Source: Nostoc sp. JL33 (GTDB taxonomy: Bacteria; Cyanobacteriota; Cyanobacteriia; Cyanobacteriales; Nostocaceae). Taken from it: a stretch of 64,000 nucleotides of DNA. This document shows, one piece after another, positions 51,205 through 60,849 of this stretch (the first letter of the stretch is position 1; every line of letters starts with the position of its first letter). The notes beneath the pieces are model-generated. The model was not told the origin of the DNA. It saw nothing but the letters and a program-made list of their open reading frames with translations, and did no database searches. Made by a program: the position numbers and the translations under genes. The stretch is from contig NZ_JABXKP010000054.1 in the NCBI RefSeq assembly GCF_017114985.1, forward strand, positions 16,576 to 80,575. Direction: 5' to 3'.

Positions 51205-54200
51205 GTAGCCGCATAGCGTTATCATCCCACGAGTTACAGAATCAAGTTAATTCCAGCATTGAAAAATTCGCCGAGAAAATCCGCGAAGAATTTGTTGATG
51301 GATCGGGGATTGACATTGAAACATACAATTTAGCTATAGAAATTGTCCCAGATTTGGAGCTTGATCCACATACAGGGGAAGTAATAGGGACTCCGCTCCA
51401 CGATGCTCTGAATTGGCGATATACCAGATTTGGACATCAAGCGCAAGAGAATATTTATGCTGCTTTGTTCAAGAATGAAGACGGTAGCTATTGGCAGTCG
51501 AAACTGAGCAAGCCCAGGATTGACAATAAAAAAGGTAAACAGCGGAAATACGAAACTCCTAAAGGTGTTGGTTTACGAGCGTATTGCCCGGCAGTAAGTC
51601 GTCAAATCAGGAGACAAATTGCTAAAGAATTTGGGGTAGAAGTTCCGCCGCCTTTTGAGAGTTTTTGGGATTGGTTGGAAGAACATCCAGAAATTCCGAT
51701 AATTTTTACAGAAGGTGGGAAGAAGGCTTTATGCCTGTTGTCGCATGGTTATGTTGCGATCGCTCTCTACGGGGTCAATGGTGGCTATCGTAGTAAAGAT
51801 GACTATGGTTTCCCCGTAAAACCATATTTAATCCCAGATGTAGTTAGATTTGCCAAAGGTGGTAGGGAAATTTCTCTAGCCTTTGACCAAGACGAGTCAC
51901 TCAAGGCCAAAAGACAAGTTAAACAAGCGCTAAATAAATTCGGCTGTTTGTTATCTGCTACTGGGTGCTTAGTAAAAATTATCCATTGGAATGGGGTAAA
52001 GGGAGCTAAGGGAGTTGATGATTTAATTGTTCTACAGGGAGCAGATGCCTTTGACTGTGCCTATGAAAAGTCAATGCCTCTCAACCATTGGCAGATTTTA
52101 CAACGGCTAGAAGGGCAACTTACCTATCCAGCCAACATTAAATTGACTACAGCTGATTTATCCAGCCTGGAAATAGCAAATTTACCAGATAAGGGGATAA
52201 TCGGCATTCATTCAGCCAAAGGAACAGGTAAAACAAAATTTACAAGCAATGTTATTGCTCACAGCAACAAAGTTCTAGCCACGACTCATAGAATCGCTCT
52301 TACCCGTAATTTATGTGAGCGCTTTGGCATTAATTACCGAGGCGACCTTGACAAGGTTAACGGAGATTTTATCAGTGGCAGTGGCTATACATTAAGGGTG
52401 GGAGCTTGCATTGATGCTTTATTGGCAATTGACCCAGAAAAATTTAGAGGGTGTGACCTAATACTGGATGAAGTCGTGCAAGTCGTGCGGCACTTGCTCA
52501 CCTCTTCAACCTGCGCTCAAGATGGCAAACGTCCTGCCTTACTAGCAAGATTTAGAGAATTAATTCGAGTCGCACGTCGAATCATCATTGCTGATGCCGA
52601 TCTGAATAATGCCGTCTTAAATTATATCTGTGAGGTGCGAGGTGAAAAATCAGCCTTTCTAATTCATAATGATTACAAGCCACAGCCGTATAATGCTAAA
52701 TTTTTAAAATGTTCTGACCGTTCCTTCATCGTTGGAATTTTTCTGGAAGATGTTAAACGACTAGAACAAGGGAAAATTCTGTTCCTGCAAACTGATACTA
52801 AAAGTTTTAGCAAATATATAGCTAAACTCATTCAGAAGCTATTTCCTGAGAAAAGAATTTTACTGATTAACTCAGACACCAGTGGAGGAATATCTGAAAG
52901 TGCTTTCATGAAAACTCCTGATGCTGAGATAGCAAAGGGACAGTATGACATTGTTATTTCGTCTCCTAGTGGCACTACTGGAATCAGCATCGAATGTCAG
53001 GGAATAGTGAAAAGGGTTTATGGGATTTACAACGGCACTTCATTGATAGATGCTGATATGGCTCAAGGTTTAGCCAGAGTTCGGGAGCCAGTAGAAAGAG
53101 TAATTTGGTGCGCCGAGAGAGGACGGAACTTTTGTAAGGTTTCTGATTCCATTAATCCTTTAAAAGTTAAAGCAGACCTCAAACGTGGAACAGATGCAAC
53201 TGTCAGTTTAATTCGCTCTAACCTTAGAGAAGATACTTGGGGAGATCAGTTAGACAAGATTGATTACCAATCAGATCCACACATTAATTTATTTTGCCGG
53301 ATTAGCGCTGACCAAAACTTCTCGATGTGGAATTTAAGGGACGCGCTTTTTGTCAGGTTACAATATGAAGGACATAAGATTCAAATTCTGGAATCAGAGT
53401 CTCTCTCTGGAGTAAAAGGCTTACTCAAGAAAATCAAGCAGGAAGTAACGGTAACTGAAGCTAACGAACTACTAGCTGCTCCTGACTTAAATTATACAGA
53501 GATAAAAATCTTAGAAGCAAAACGAGATTCAGATATTGGTTTACAACCCGAAGAACTACTAGCAATAGAGAAATACTACCTGAAAGATTTTTACAAGCTA
53601 GAAACTCTCACCCTAGAAGATATACTTTGGGATTTGTCAGGCAGGAGACGAGGTGAAATCCTCAGTCTTGAATACCAACTTTACCCAGAAATAGCAACAT
53701 GCAAAACCATTGACAGTATTGCCATCCAAGCCAAATGGAGTCAGTCAGTTTGTCCTTGGGATATTTCTTTGTGTGAGTTACGCCGACGGCTGAGAGAAGT
53801 TTTAGGCTTAAATGATTTTCTTGACCATAATAAGGAGTGGACTGGCTATGACCTTAAGCCCTATGCCGACAAAATTCGTAAACACAGGGATGAAGTCAAA
53901 CAATTTCTAAACCTTACACCCAGTGAAAAAATTAGCGATGTCCAACTACTCCACCAGTTACTCTCACAGTTGGGGATAAAAATTAAATTCCGTTGGTCGC
54001 GTTCAATGCCAGGACATGAAGGAGAAAAAATTCGCGTTTATAGCTTAGAGCAGGAGCATTGGCACAAGTTAATGTCTATTATTGAGCGTCGCCACACTGC
54101 CCGCAAAACAGTTTCTAAGTTTACGGAGGATTTGGCTAAGACTGGATCACCTGGCGTTTTATATATTCATAATGATGGGGGCGATCCACGAGTTACTAAG

Positions 54201-54296
54201 GTTTCAGGGCAACATCTTGGGGTTGATGGTGTAAATAAAGGGCTGGGTGAAAGCGAAGAAATTACAACTCAGTCATCAATAATAGATGATAGGTAA
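51201..54296 (+). CDS. DUF3854-type plasmid replication protein with helicase domain
   Basis: ATG 51201 is chosen because GGGAGG lies 7 bp upstream and the start overlaps the preceding stop. The 1031-residue protein has a TOPRIM-like DUF3854 domain at about 130-290 (IIFTEGGKKALCLL with E171; FDQDES near 229) and a helicase core with P-loop SAKGTGKT at 338-345 and DE at 423-424, followed by an RNA/DNA-helicase-like region (DIVISSPSGTTGISIE). Such proteins are the replication initiators of many cyanobacterial plasmids. It is the strongest evidence that this region is a plasmid backbone. Confidence 0.85.
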   Translation: MSSRIALSSHELQNQVNSSIEKFAEKIREEFVDGSGIDIETYNLAIEIVPDLELDPHTGEVIGTPLHDALNWRYTRFGHQAQENIYAALFKNEDGSYWQSKLSKPRIDNKKGKQRKYETPKGVGLRAYCPAVSRQIRRQIAKEFGVEVPPPFESFWDWLEEHPEIPIIFTEGGKKALCLLSHGYVAIALYGVNGGYRSKDDYGFPVKPYLIPDVVRFAKGGREISLAFDQDESLKAKRQVKQALNKFGCLLSATGCLVKIIHWNGVKGAKGVDDLIVLQGADAFDCAYEKSMPLNHWQILQRLEGQLTYPANIKLTTADLSSLEIANLPDKGIIGIHSAKGTGKTKFTSNVIAHSNKVLATTHRIALTRNLCERFGINYRGDLDKVNGDFISGSGYTLRVGACIDALLAIDPEKFRGCDLILDEVVQVVRHLLTSSTCAQDGKRPALLARFRELIRVARRIIIADADLNNAVLNYICEVRGEKSAFLIHNDYKPQPYNAKFLKCSDRSFIVGIFLEDVKRLEQGKILFLQTDTKSFSKYIAKLIQKLFPEKRILLINSDTSGGISESAFMKTPDAEIAKGQYDIVISSPSGTTGISIECQGIVKRVYGIYNGTSLIDADMAQGLARVREPVERVIWCAERGRNFCKVSDSINPLKVKADLKRGTDATVSLIRSNLREDTWGDQLDKIDYQSDPHINLFCRISADQNFSMWNLRDALFVRLQYEGHKIQILESESLSGVKGLLKKIKQEVTVTEANELLAAPDLNYTEIKILEAKRDSDIGLQPEELLAIEKYYLKDFYKLETLTLEDILWDLSGRRRGEILSLEYQLYPEIATCKTIDSIAIQAKWSQSVCPWDISLCELRRRLREVLGLNDFLDHNKEWTGYDLKPYADKIRKHRDEVKQFLNLTPSEKISDVQLLHQLLSQLGIKIKFRWSRSMPGHEGEKIRVYSLEQEHWHKLMSIIERRHTARKTVSKFTEDLAKTGSPGVLYIHNDGGDPRVTKVSGQHLGVDGVNKGLGESEEITTQSSIIDDR

Positions 54297-54310
54297 TTTT
54301 ATCGGTCTAA

Positions 54311-54556
54311 ATGATTCTCCTACCCCATACTTCCAATGGAGTCCCTACTGAGGGTTATTTTTGGCGCGGTTTCGTCATAGAACTACTTTTTGAGGAATCG
54401 TCTCAGTTGTGGCTTTACAGATTTATTTACTACCACATTTCAAAGAACGGATTACCCGATCTGCCGTGGAATATTGGTTTTTCCAATAAGTTAGATACAA
54501 TGTCGTTCGCGGAATCATTTGTTAATCGTATCTGTGATGATGCCAGTGGTGATTAA
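54311..54556 (+). CDS. Small hypothetical protein
   Basis: An 81-residue protein rich in aromatics (YFWRGFVIELLFEESSQLWL, YRFIYYHISKNG). It starts 14 bp after the replication gene and is probably co-transcribed with it. No family is recognised. Confidence 0.55.
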   Translation: MILLPHTSNGVPTEGYFWRGFVIELLFEESSQLWLYRFIYYHISKNGLPDLPWNIGFSNKLDTMSFAESFVNRICDDASGD

Positions 54557-54643
54557 CCTTATCATTACGACTCGAAGGCCAAAGACTTGCATCTGGGGTA
54601 AAATACGTTGAGTTATCAGCCGCGCGGAGTAGATCAAAAGCTG

Positions 54644-54883
54644 CTATGCCTGCATATCTCCATATAACTGTGCAGTAGTTACCCATAGCACAGGAGTAGA
54701 GAAGCCAGAGTCGACCAAGAGATATCGCCAATCTTTATCGTCATTACTCCAAGTAACGCCGATAATCACGCTTACCGATAGGCTTTTTGGGTTATAGACT
54801 TCCTTGCCTATCTCCAAGGGTGGGGCAGGCAAGGGGATATTAAATCTTTCAGAAATTGATTCACACAACGCATTAATTTTCAT
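54644..54883 (-). CDS. Small hypothetical protein
   Basis: A 79-residue protein (MKINALCESISERFNIPLPA...VTTAQLYGDMQA) with beta-rich character and conserved Trp residues. It converges on the previous gene. No ribosome binding site is obvious before ATG 54883. Similar short proteins are common on cyanobacterial plasmids; function unknown. Confidence 0.5.
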   Translation of the reverse strand: MKINALCESISERFNIPLPAPPLEIGKEVYNPKSLSVSVIIGVTWSNDDKDWRYLLVDSGFSTPVLWVTTAQLYGDMQA

Positions 54884-55138
54884 AGGAATTTTGAAAATTT
54901 AACCCACCACTATTAATCCTATAGCCCAAAAGCTGGCAACTAACCGCGATAATCGATAAGCGAGGTAGTTTATTCTTCTGGTGGCACTTTTGCATCTGCC
55001 TGTAATTCAGCGATAGAGCGATGGATCGCTCTAGATGCGGTTCGATATTGGGCGATGTACTGGCGAAGCTGCCCTTGGCTGTGGTCAAAGATTTAAGAAT
55101 GCGATCGCCCTTTGTGGAGATGTCTGAATTATTGATGG

Positions 55139-55285
55139 ATGGGTTGGATTGAATCGGTTGCTAGACTATTGGTGAAGCGGACGGTGGCGGCAGCAGAATT
55201 GGAGAATGCTATGAATGTAATGTTTCAGCGCACTGGTTTAAAAACAGTAGAGCAAGCGTTTGAGCAAATTGAGTTAGAGGAATAA
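55139..55285 (+). CDS. Small ORF of 48 residues, possible gene or relic
   Basis: The frame starts MGWIESVARLLVKRTVAAAE and ends EQAFEQIELEE. It is amphipathic and protein-like. Its last codons lie inside the right copy of the 306-bp repeat, and the left copy carries the matching end in a frame that continues past the stop. It may be the remaining part of a gene that was cut when the repeat arose. Confidence 0.35.
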   Translation: MGWIESVARLLVKRTVAAAELENAMNVMFQRTGLKTVEQAFEQIELEE

Positions 55286-55561
55286 GTTACTCAATTACTT
55301 AACTCAATTACTTATTACTAGAGATTTGGGAATTAGAATTTAGAAACGGGAGAGAACTGCGCGTTCAGACCGGATATTCTTGGGGATGGGAAAAGGTTTC
55401 GGCCTATGCTGATATTCCAGGCTTTGTAGTGCTACATTTAGCTACTGAGCACTACAAAAACATCTGGCAAGGAGCAAGCAGCACCAATTAGCGATCGCTG
55501 CAAAATTTCCTGCATTTACTCTAACTCCAGATAAAATACAGTAGAAAATGCAGTAACAATT
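55256..55561 (+). repeat. Right copy of ~306-bp long inverted repeat
   Basis: Inverse of 23496-23806 with few differences. It carries the frame 55303-55491 (WELEFRNGRELRVQTGYSWG...) without a start codon. The last 30 bases before 55561 (GTAGAAAATGCAGTAACAATT) are also shared. It marks the right edge of the plasmid-like region. Confidence 0.8.
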
Positions 55562-55717
55562 TGCAGTAATATTTTCCCGCTTGGAGAATTAGCATTTATT
55601 TTATGGGGTGATACAGCCTATATGAAGCATTCCATTCCCAACCTATGCCCCTTGGGTCACGATTATGAGTGCAACTGATAAATTCTTTTACTACTGGCGT
55701 TTTTCTATTTCTTGCCA

Positions 55718-56209
55718 CTAAGGTTCTGTCGAGGTGTCTTCATTAAGGTACTTAAGCAGAGTTTCGATTTGGTGAACAGAATAGACATTAATCGGCAGCA
55801 TGGGAGTATCAGAACCACCAAGGAGAGCTATTACTCGATGAGTATTGTAGTCTACACTTTTAAGTTTTTGTATCAGGCGTAAGCCCAGAGCTGGAGTATT
55901 ACATCGGGATTTGACAAAAGTTTCAATGTCGGAGCGGAATGTAACTTCGACACCAACCCCACCGGAAAACTTTAGAGCTTCAGAGAAAACAATTCCTGGC
56001 TCAACTATAGTTTTAGCTTTTGTCAAGGCGATGAAAAAGGTGGATTTAAAATCATCAGGCATCCTATGCAGTTGGGCTTTGGTGGTTGCCAATGCTTGAT
56101 CACTGACATATCCAAGGCTAATTTCTGAAGGTATGGGGCATTTTTCTAAATTAACTCGTGAACCGTAGACATCACCCAAAAGCTGTTTTCTGCGTTTAGC
56201 TTCTCCCAT
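55718..56209 (-). CDS. Hypothetical protein with MGEAKRRK start
   Basis: A 163-residue protein. The N-terminal MGEAKRRKQLLGDVYGSRVN is a common opening of small cyanobacterial and proteobacterial proteins. The rest is alpha/beta (FKSTFFIALTKAKTIVEPGI, VEVTFRSDIETFVKSR). GGGGATGAAGT precedes ATG 56209 and contains a usable ribosome binding site. Function unknown. Confidence 0.6.
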   Translation of the reverse strand: MGEAKRRKQLLGDVYGSRVNLEKCPIPSEISLGYVSDQALATTKAQLHRMPDDFKSTFFIALTKAKTIVEPGIVFSEALKFSGGVGVEVTFRSDIETFVKSRCNTPALGLRLIQKLKSVDYNTHRVIALLGGSDTPMLPINVYSVHQIETLLKYLNEDTSTEP

Positions 56210-56505
56210 ACTTCATCCCCTGTTCTATCATGAGTGTCTAACTAGAATACTAGCCAATGCTGCAAATGTGTTAGTTAGTGCGTGACAAGGGGTGGAGAGT
56301 CGAGCATTGCTTTACTTATTTATTGAGCTTGGGGGCCAGAGCTTAGTTATTGGAGGATTAGTTCTGGTAAGTAAATTCTGACAAATAAAAAGGTGGTTCG
56401 TGCCACCCCCAGAGCGACAGTTTTTTTAGTTGCTTCGTTGCCGCGATTTCGCTCTCCCCCAGGCGAGTAACAATTTAGACTTTTCAAACAGCCTCTAAAC
56501 TCCAG
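56210..56505. other. Intergenic region with single MITE end
   Basis: It holds ACTTTTCAAACAGCCTCT at about 56477-56494, the end of the 2540-2716 element, preceded by repeat sequence that partly matches its interior. The matching other end is not seen. No gene is visible. Confidence 0.4.
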
Positions 56506-57150
56506 TTAGTTTGGTTTTTTCGTAAAAATTAGATACATAGACAGCCCAACACAAAAACCGCTTATACCCCAAATTGGAACTTTAGCAAGTACTGAGGATA
56601 GAGGAAATACTTGAGTCTTCATGAGTTGAATAACGGCAGGAATAAGACTCATCATTAACCACATGAAAAAGCCAAATAAAGCCCCTGTGAGAATCCACGT
56701 CTTAGCAGTTGGTTTTGATTTGGCTGAAGTTTCTAAATTCGCCTGCATTAATAGATGGCGGTTTCTAAAGAAAAATCGGTAAGGGAAATACCACAGTGGC
56801 GTTAAAATTATTAGAACAACTAACGAGAAAACATTCCAGAGGCGTGGTATGCGCTGCCCACAGTTTGGACATATGTAGCCCAACCAAACCCCAAACGCAC
56901 GTTGCTTAGAGAAACGACGAGCATCATGCATCGACCTACAGTGTGGGCAGGGGATGTAACACCTTTCGTAAAGTGGTAATTGGCAAGTTTGGCAGATGAG
57001 TGTGACTTTCGGTACACACTCACCTAGTAGAACCTCACCCACTGCGACTCCAGGATTCAGAACCCAATGTAGTACCAGTGGGTGAGGTAATTTCCAGACC
57101 TTAAAATGCTGTCCCCCACACTTTGGGCATGGTGGATAGTTAGTATTCAT
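56506..57150 (-). CDS. Membrane protein with zinc ribbons
   Basis: A 214-residue protein. The N-terminal half has four CxxC pairs (CPKCGGQHF, CQTCQLPLY, CPHCRSMHD, CPNCGQRIP), enough for two zinc ribbons. The second half has three hydrophobic segments (VFSLVVLIILTPLWYFPYRF, ILTGALFGFFMWLMMSLIPA, WGISGFCVGLSMYLIF). It is a membrane-bound zinc-ribbon protein of unknown role. Confidence 0.65.
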   Translation of the reverse strand: MNTNYPPCPKCGGQHFKVWKLPHPLVLHWVLNPGVAVGEVLLGECVPKVTLICQTCQLPLYERCYIPCPHCRSMHDARRFSKQRAFGVWLGYICPNCGQRIPRLWNVFSLVVLIILTPLWYFPYRFFFRNRHLLMQANLETSAKSKPTAKTWILTGALFGFFMWLMMSLIPAVIQLMKTQVFPLSSVLAKVPIWGISGFCVGLSMYLIFTKKPN

Positions 57151-57308
57151 AATCTGTTCCCAATAATGAGTACCAACAAATTTGCTATCTTATGCCTTCA
57201 TCACGGCACAATTCTGCATTTTCGCAGTTTGACTACAAAACTTTACAGTTCAATCCCTCCATAAAAATCTTCATGTAGAGGATGAAAATAATTTGAACCA
57301 CCCGTTTA

Positions 57309-57334
57309 CTTATAAGAAGGTGGTTTCTTATAAG
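57309..57334. promoter_or_regulatory. Inverted repeat CTTATAAGAA-n6-TTCTTATAAG
   Basis: Each 10-bp arm contains the palindrome CTTATAAG, and the arms are perfect inverse copies. It lies 142 bp upstream of the Nif11 gene start and is a good operator candidate. Confidence 0.5.
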
Positions 57335-57476
57335 CAAGATTCTGATAAATGAAGAGCAGCGCGTCGCGATAATCATCTTTCCCCCGAATCTTGAGACCCT
57401 TGTGCTGCTAGTCTTAAAGAATATACTGCTGTTTTTCTTTATATTACGAGTAGCTAGCGAGGATCAAATTTTAAAT

Positions 57477-57692
57477 ATGGCTTTTGAGCAAATCGAAGCA
57501 TTTTTAAAGAAAATGCAGTCTGAACCTGAACTTAAAAACGAGGTGCTCGCAGCATCAACCGCAGATGATGTTGCGCGAATAGCACTAAAGCTTGGTTTTG
57601 AATTTTCAGGTGATGAATTATTGAGAATGTCAGGTAAGAAAGTTGGCAGCATTACTGTTAGAAAAACTGATCTTCCTGGAGAGTACAACTAG
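57477..57692 (+). CDS. Nif11-family leader-type peptide
   Basis: From ATG 57477 the peptide has 71 residues. It begins MAFEQIEAFLKKMQSEPELK and continues with the STADDVARIALKLGFEFSGD helix, the Nif11 N-terminal domain. The usual double-glycine cleavage site is not seen; the short end is RMSGKKVGSITVRKTDLPGE. Nif11 peptides serve as leaders for ribosomally made, modified natural products, but no modifying enzyme is nearby, so it may be an orphan precursor or a non-precursor Nif11 protein. Confidence 0.8.
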   Translation: MAFEQIEAFLKKMQSEPELKNEVLAASTADDVARIALKLGFEFSGDELLRMSGKKVGSITVRKTDLPGEYN

Positions 57693-57969
57693 GGGTCACG
57701 CGAGAATTTTTGAAGAAGGCAGCTATGCTGAGGGCAGAGGGCAGAAGGAACAATCGAATGGGGATTCAGACCCCAATCAATTGTTGGCGCCGTGTAGACG
57801 GCGGGGCTTTAAACCCTTGTTCCCTTTGGTCACCGGCAGAGGGCTGGAAGCAGTATTCCCTTCTGCCTTCTCCCCAGGACGAGGAATGGTTACGCCATCG
57901 CCTCTTGCCTTCAACATTGCTATTTTTTGAATAAACATTGGGAAAGAAGTATAAATACTTATTTTTTAT

Positions 57970-58250
57970 AAGTTACCCGCACCAGTTTAGGATTTACCCG
58001 CACCAGTTCCGCACCAGTTACCGCACCAAAAACAACGCAATATCAAGGGTTCCGCACCACCCGCACCACTTTTAATGGATTTGAAAAAACTTTGGAGAAA
58101 AATTGCAGAAAATATTTTCAAAAAAAAATCTAATATAAAGTCTATCCAACCCCTAAAACTGGTGCGGGTGGTGCGGGATGCTTACACAGTAAGGCTTCTT
58201 GGTGCGGAAGTGGTGCGGAAGTGGTGCGGGTAACTTAAAAAGTGGTGCGG
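57970..58250. repeat. Symmetrical array of CCGCACC / GGTGCGG motifs
   Basis: Six CCGCACC lie at 57977, 57998, 58009, 58021, 58052 and 58061, and six inverse GGTGCGG at 58161, 58170, 58201, 58212, 58223 and 58244. The outermost pair extends to AAGTTACCCGCACCA (57970-57984) and TGGTGCGGGTAACTT (58222-58236), perfect inverses. The central 90 bp are AT-rich. No gene is present. It resembles an iteron origin or a protein-binding array. Confidence 0.7.
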
Positions 58251-58521
58251 GAATCCCTAAGTAATAGGAATGTGACCGCTAATCGACTCGCAGCAAGTAG
58301 GCGGCGGGGCATAGAAGTTATGCCAAAAGAAAATAATAAAGCATAACTATTGTGGGGCAGAGCAGGAGACGCAGCGATACTAATCATAGATTCGCTCAAG
58401 CCAATTAATCAAAATGCTGTTAAAAACCCAATGAATATAATTTTGCGAGAAAGTTGGGCGTGATGTATTTCCCGACATTTTCCCCAACAGGTGACAGCAT
58501 AGCCAATGCTCCCAGGTCTAA

Positions 58522-58779
58522 TTATTCAGTAACATCTTTATCATCGATTTTTAGCGCCTTAAAGCTCTGTGTTAATTGTTGCCAGAGTAACTCAATTTCC
58601 TCATAGCACTCCTGTGAAGAAATTTTTCCCGAAGTTTGTAGATTACAGAGATAACAGACACGTTCAGAAAATTCTTGAAGATTAGCATTGAATAAAAGAT
58701 TTTGAGGCGTGTACTTACCAAGATATTGATAGCGCTGGTAGAGGAAATTATTTTTGTCTATCTGATTGTCGTTATCCAT
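58522..58779 (-). CDS. Small cyanobacterial protein, DUF7219-like
   Basis: An 85-residue protein. NNFLYQRYQYLGKYTPQNLL, FNANLQEFSERVCYLCNLQT and GKISSQECYEEIELLWQQL match a conserved small cyanobacterial family as I remember it (DUF7219). Function is unknown. It is flanked by repeat-rich DNA on both sides, and stands alone. Confidence 0.65.
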   Translation of the reverse strand: MDNDNQIDKNNFLYQRYQYLGKYTPQNLLFNANLQEFSERVCYLCNLQTSGKISSQECYEEIELLWQQLTQSFKALKIDDKDVTE

Positions 58780-59830
58780 ATTCCAAAAAAATCTTCTTAG
58801 TACAAATCTAGACTTAAATGAGTCGGCACGATAAAAGCCATGTATGTTAAGTTGTGTAAAAATTGTGGGATGACAAATTTATAAGCTATTCACTGATTTT
58901 ACATATTGTTACATAGCTTAATTTTTTAACGCCGATTTACTTAGTTTTTGCACGCTACTTATACATTTGCATCTACATATTGGCATAGTATTAAAAATAC
59001 CGTTTTGGAATCACTTAATTTTTCAATTCGTCTAAGGTCATTTTTGTAAGTTGGACGTTGTTCTGAAGTTCGTATTTATCGGTATCTTCCCAACTGGCGA
59101 CAGCATAGCCAAGCTTGCAGCCACAGGCAACGCACTGAAAACCGAGCTAAAAATCCTGTATACGGAAAAGAGAAACCGATTACTAAAATAGGTTTGGTTT
59201 TTTCAGGCTTTTATTGGCCATTTTTTGATGGTAAATACACCCGCACTTACGGGTAATTAATAAGTTATCCCTAAGACAGATGTATTTTTAAAACATCTAT
59301 TTTTGGTATTTCCTGCCAATGCGTAATTCTTAAGACCAATAGTGATCGCTTGCGAAGATTAAATCGTTTAATAACTATTAAAACAGTTTAGTTATGTTTA
59401 GATCAGTATATAAAATTAGTAACTATTAAATTTAACCGAAATATTATGAAATCTTAACATTACTCAAATATAGTCTTACTAAGATAATTCCAAATACAGT
59501 TTTTTTAACCTTGAACTTTGACTTTAAATTGGCAAATAAAATACTCTTTTCTCTTTATTCGTTGAGCAAATAGTAACTATAACAGTATTGAGTTAAGTTG
59601 TCCTTACCTGTTTACAGTCAAAGGTTTAGTAGTGTTTCAATTTGGCAAGGTTATAGGCTATATAAGCAAAGTTAAAATAATGCAGACTAGGTTTAACTTT
59701 TAGCCTGCAAATGTTAGCTTTGTTTGTGTCGTTAAAGACTTTTAGTCACATAAAAATTTGCACATTTGAAATACTGCATATTTGGAATGTTCCCAAAAGG
59801 TTAACAGGTTTCAACAAGGAGAAAATTCTC
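58780..59830. other. Long intergenic region
   Basis: About 1 kb without a credible gene. It carries two copies of the phrase GACAGCATAGCCAA (58487 and 59098) in similar surroundings, and from 59270 on it is AT-rich with several TATAAT-like stretches, likely the promoter region of the next gene. Confidence 0.5.
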
Positions 59831-60790
59831 ATGGTTCTTTACGGCTATACCATTGGAGAGGATCGTGACGGCAACGCTAGTAATGGCAAGCAACTTGACG
59901 TTTACCGCTTTTTGATCCCTTCGGGGCCTGGAGGTTCTATTACTCCTACAAGAGTAGGTACAGTCAATCTTCCAGCTAATGCTACTACCGCCGATCTAGA
60001 AGGTTTGGGAACTAACCCCATTACCGGAAGGGTAGGTGCAGTTAACGAAGCACGGGTCACTGGTGCTACAACACCAATTGATCCAACTGTTACTGTCGTT
60101 AATAATGTAGATCAGCCTTTTGCTCCAGCCACGACCTCACCAACTCGTACAGGATCTGACCGTCGTTTTGGATTTGAGTCAGGTGCTGACTTTAATCGTA
60201 GTGCTCTATACAACATTTCAGGGAATCCGAATCCCGCAAATGGGCCAGTAGGAAGCTCTCTTTATAAAATTACTACAGCTACCCCTGGAGTTATTAGCCT
60301 TGTAGACAGCTTTGGCCCAGCTACTACTGCTGCACAAAGACAAGGAACTCAACCTACCAACTCTCAATTTGCCGATGGATTAGCTATCGACAATCTCAAT
60401 CCTGGTAATACTCGCGCTCTTGCTAGCGATTTCAGGACTAATGATGGAGATGGAAACCAGCTTTACAAAGTCGATCTGCTCACTGGTCAGCTATCTGCGC
60501 CAATTGCTCTGAGAACTGCTTCAGGGCAAGCTTTGAATCTCAACGCAGATTCTGGGTTGTCATTTACTAACTTCGGTTCTCAAAGATTGATCGGTTGGGC
60601 GGAAACTGGCGCTGTGTATGAGATCACAGGCTACCAAGATGAACTTGCTGCATCAGGTCTAGGTTTAGGTAGTGCTGGTGGTGCTAATGGTGCTGGCTTT
60701 GCAACCGCCACCTTACTTGGTAACGTTAATTTACCAAATGCTGTGAGTGGAGTCGTTGATTATGAAGGCTTTACGATTGTTAATGAATAA
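59831..60790 (+). CDS. Hypothetical beta-propeller-like protein
   Basis: ATG 59831 is chosen because CAAGGAG lies 9 bp upstream; the frame is open further up but not protein-like. The 319-residue protein is Gly/Thr/Asn-rich, with repeated beta segments such as VGTVNLPANATTADLEGLGT, LGNVNLPNAVSGVVDYEGFT and SLYKITTATPGVISLVDSFG. The two near-identical VNLP...DLEG/YEG phrases near each end suggest a closed propeller. No signal peptide is seen. It is followed by a terminator. Confidence 0.6.
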   Translation: MVLYGYTIGEDRDGNASNGKQLDVYRFLIPSGPGGSITPTRVGTVNLPANATTADLEGLGTNPITGRVGAVNEARVTGATTPIDPTVTVVNNVDQPFAPATTSPTRTGSDRRFGFESGADFNRSALYNISGNPNPANGPVGSSLYKITTATPGVISLVDSFGPATTAAQRQGTQPTNSQFADGLAIDNLNPGNTRALASDFRTNDGDGNQLYKVDLLTGQLSAPIALRTASGQALNLNADSGLSFTNFGSQRLIGWAETGAVYEITGYQDELAASGLGLGSAGGANGAGFATATLLGNVNLPNAVSGVVDYEGFTIVNE

Positions 60791-60810
60791 CAGTCGTTAG
60801 GATACTCTTT

Positions 60811-60849
60811 CTTCAACTCTTGTAAAAGTAGTTTTTGCAAGAGTTGAAG
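60811..60849 (+). terminator. Rho-independent-type hairpin
   Basis: CTTCAACTCTTGTAAAA pairs with TTTTTGCAAGAGTTGAAG. It starts 21 bp after the stop of the preceding gene. The stem is long (about 16 bp); the T-tract is internal to the hairpin. Confidence 0.65.

Noticed and set aside
54873..55088. Small minus-strand frames around 54.9-55.1 kb
   Set aside because: Two frames overlap here (one reads DHSQGQLRQYIAQYRTASRA) but neither has a good start and they exclude each other; evidence is too weak for a feature.
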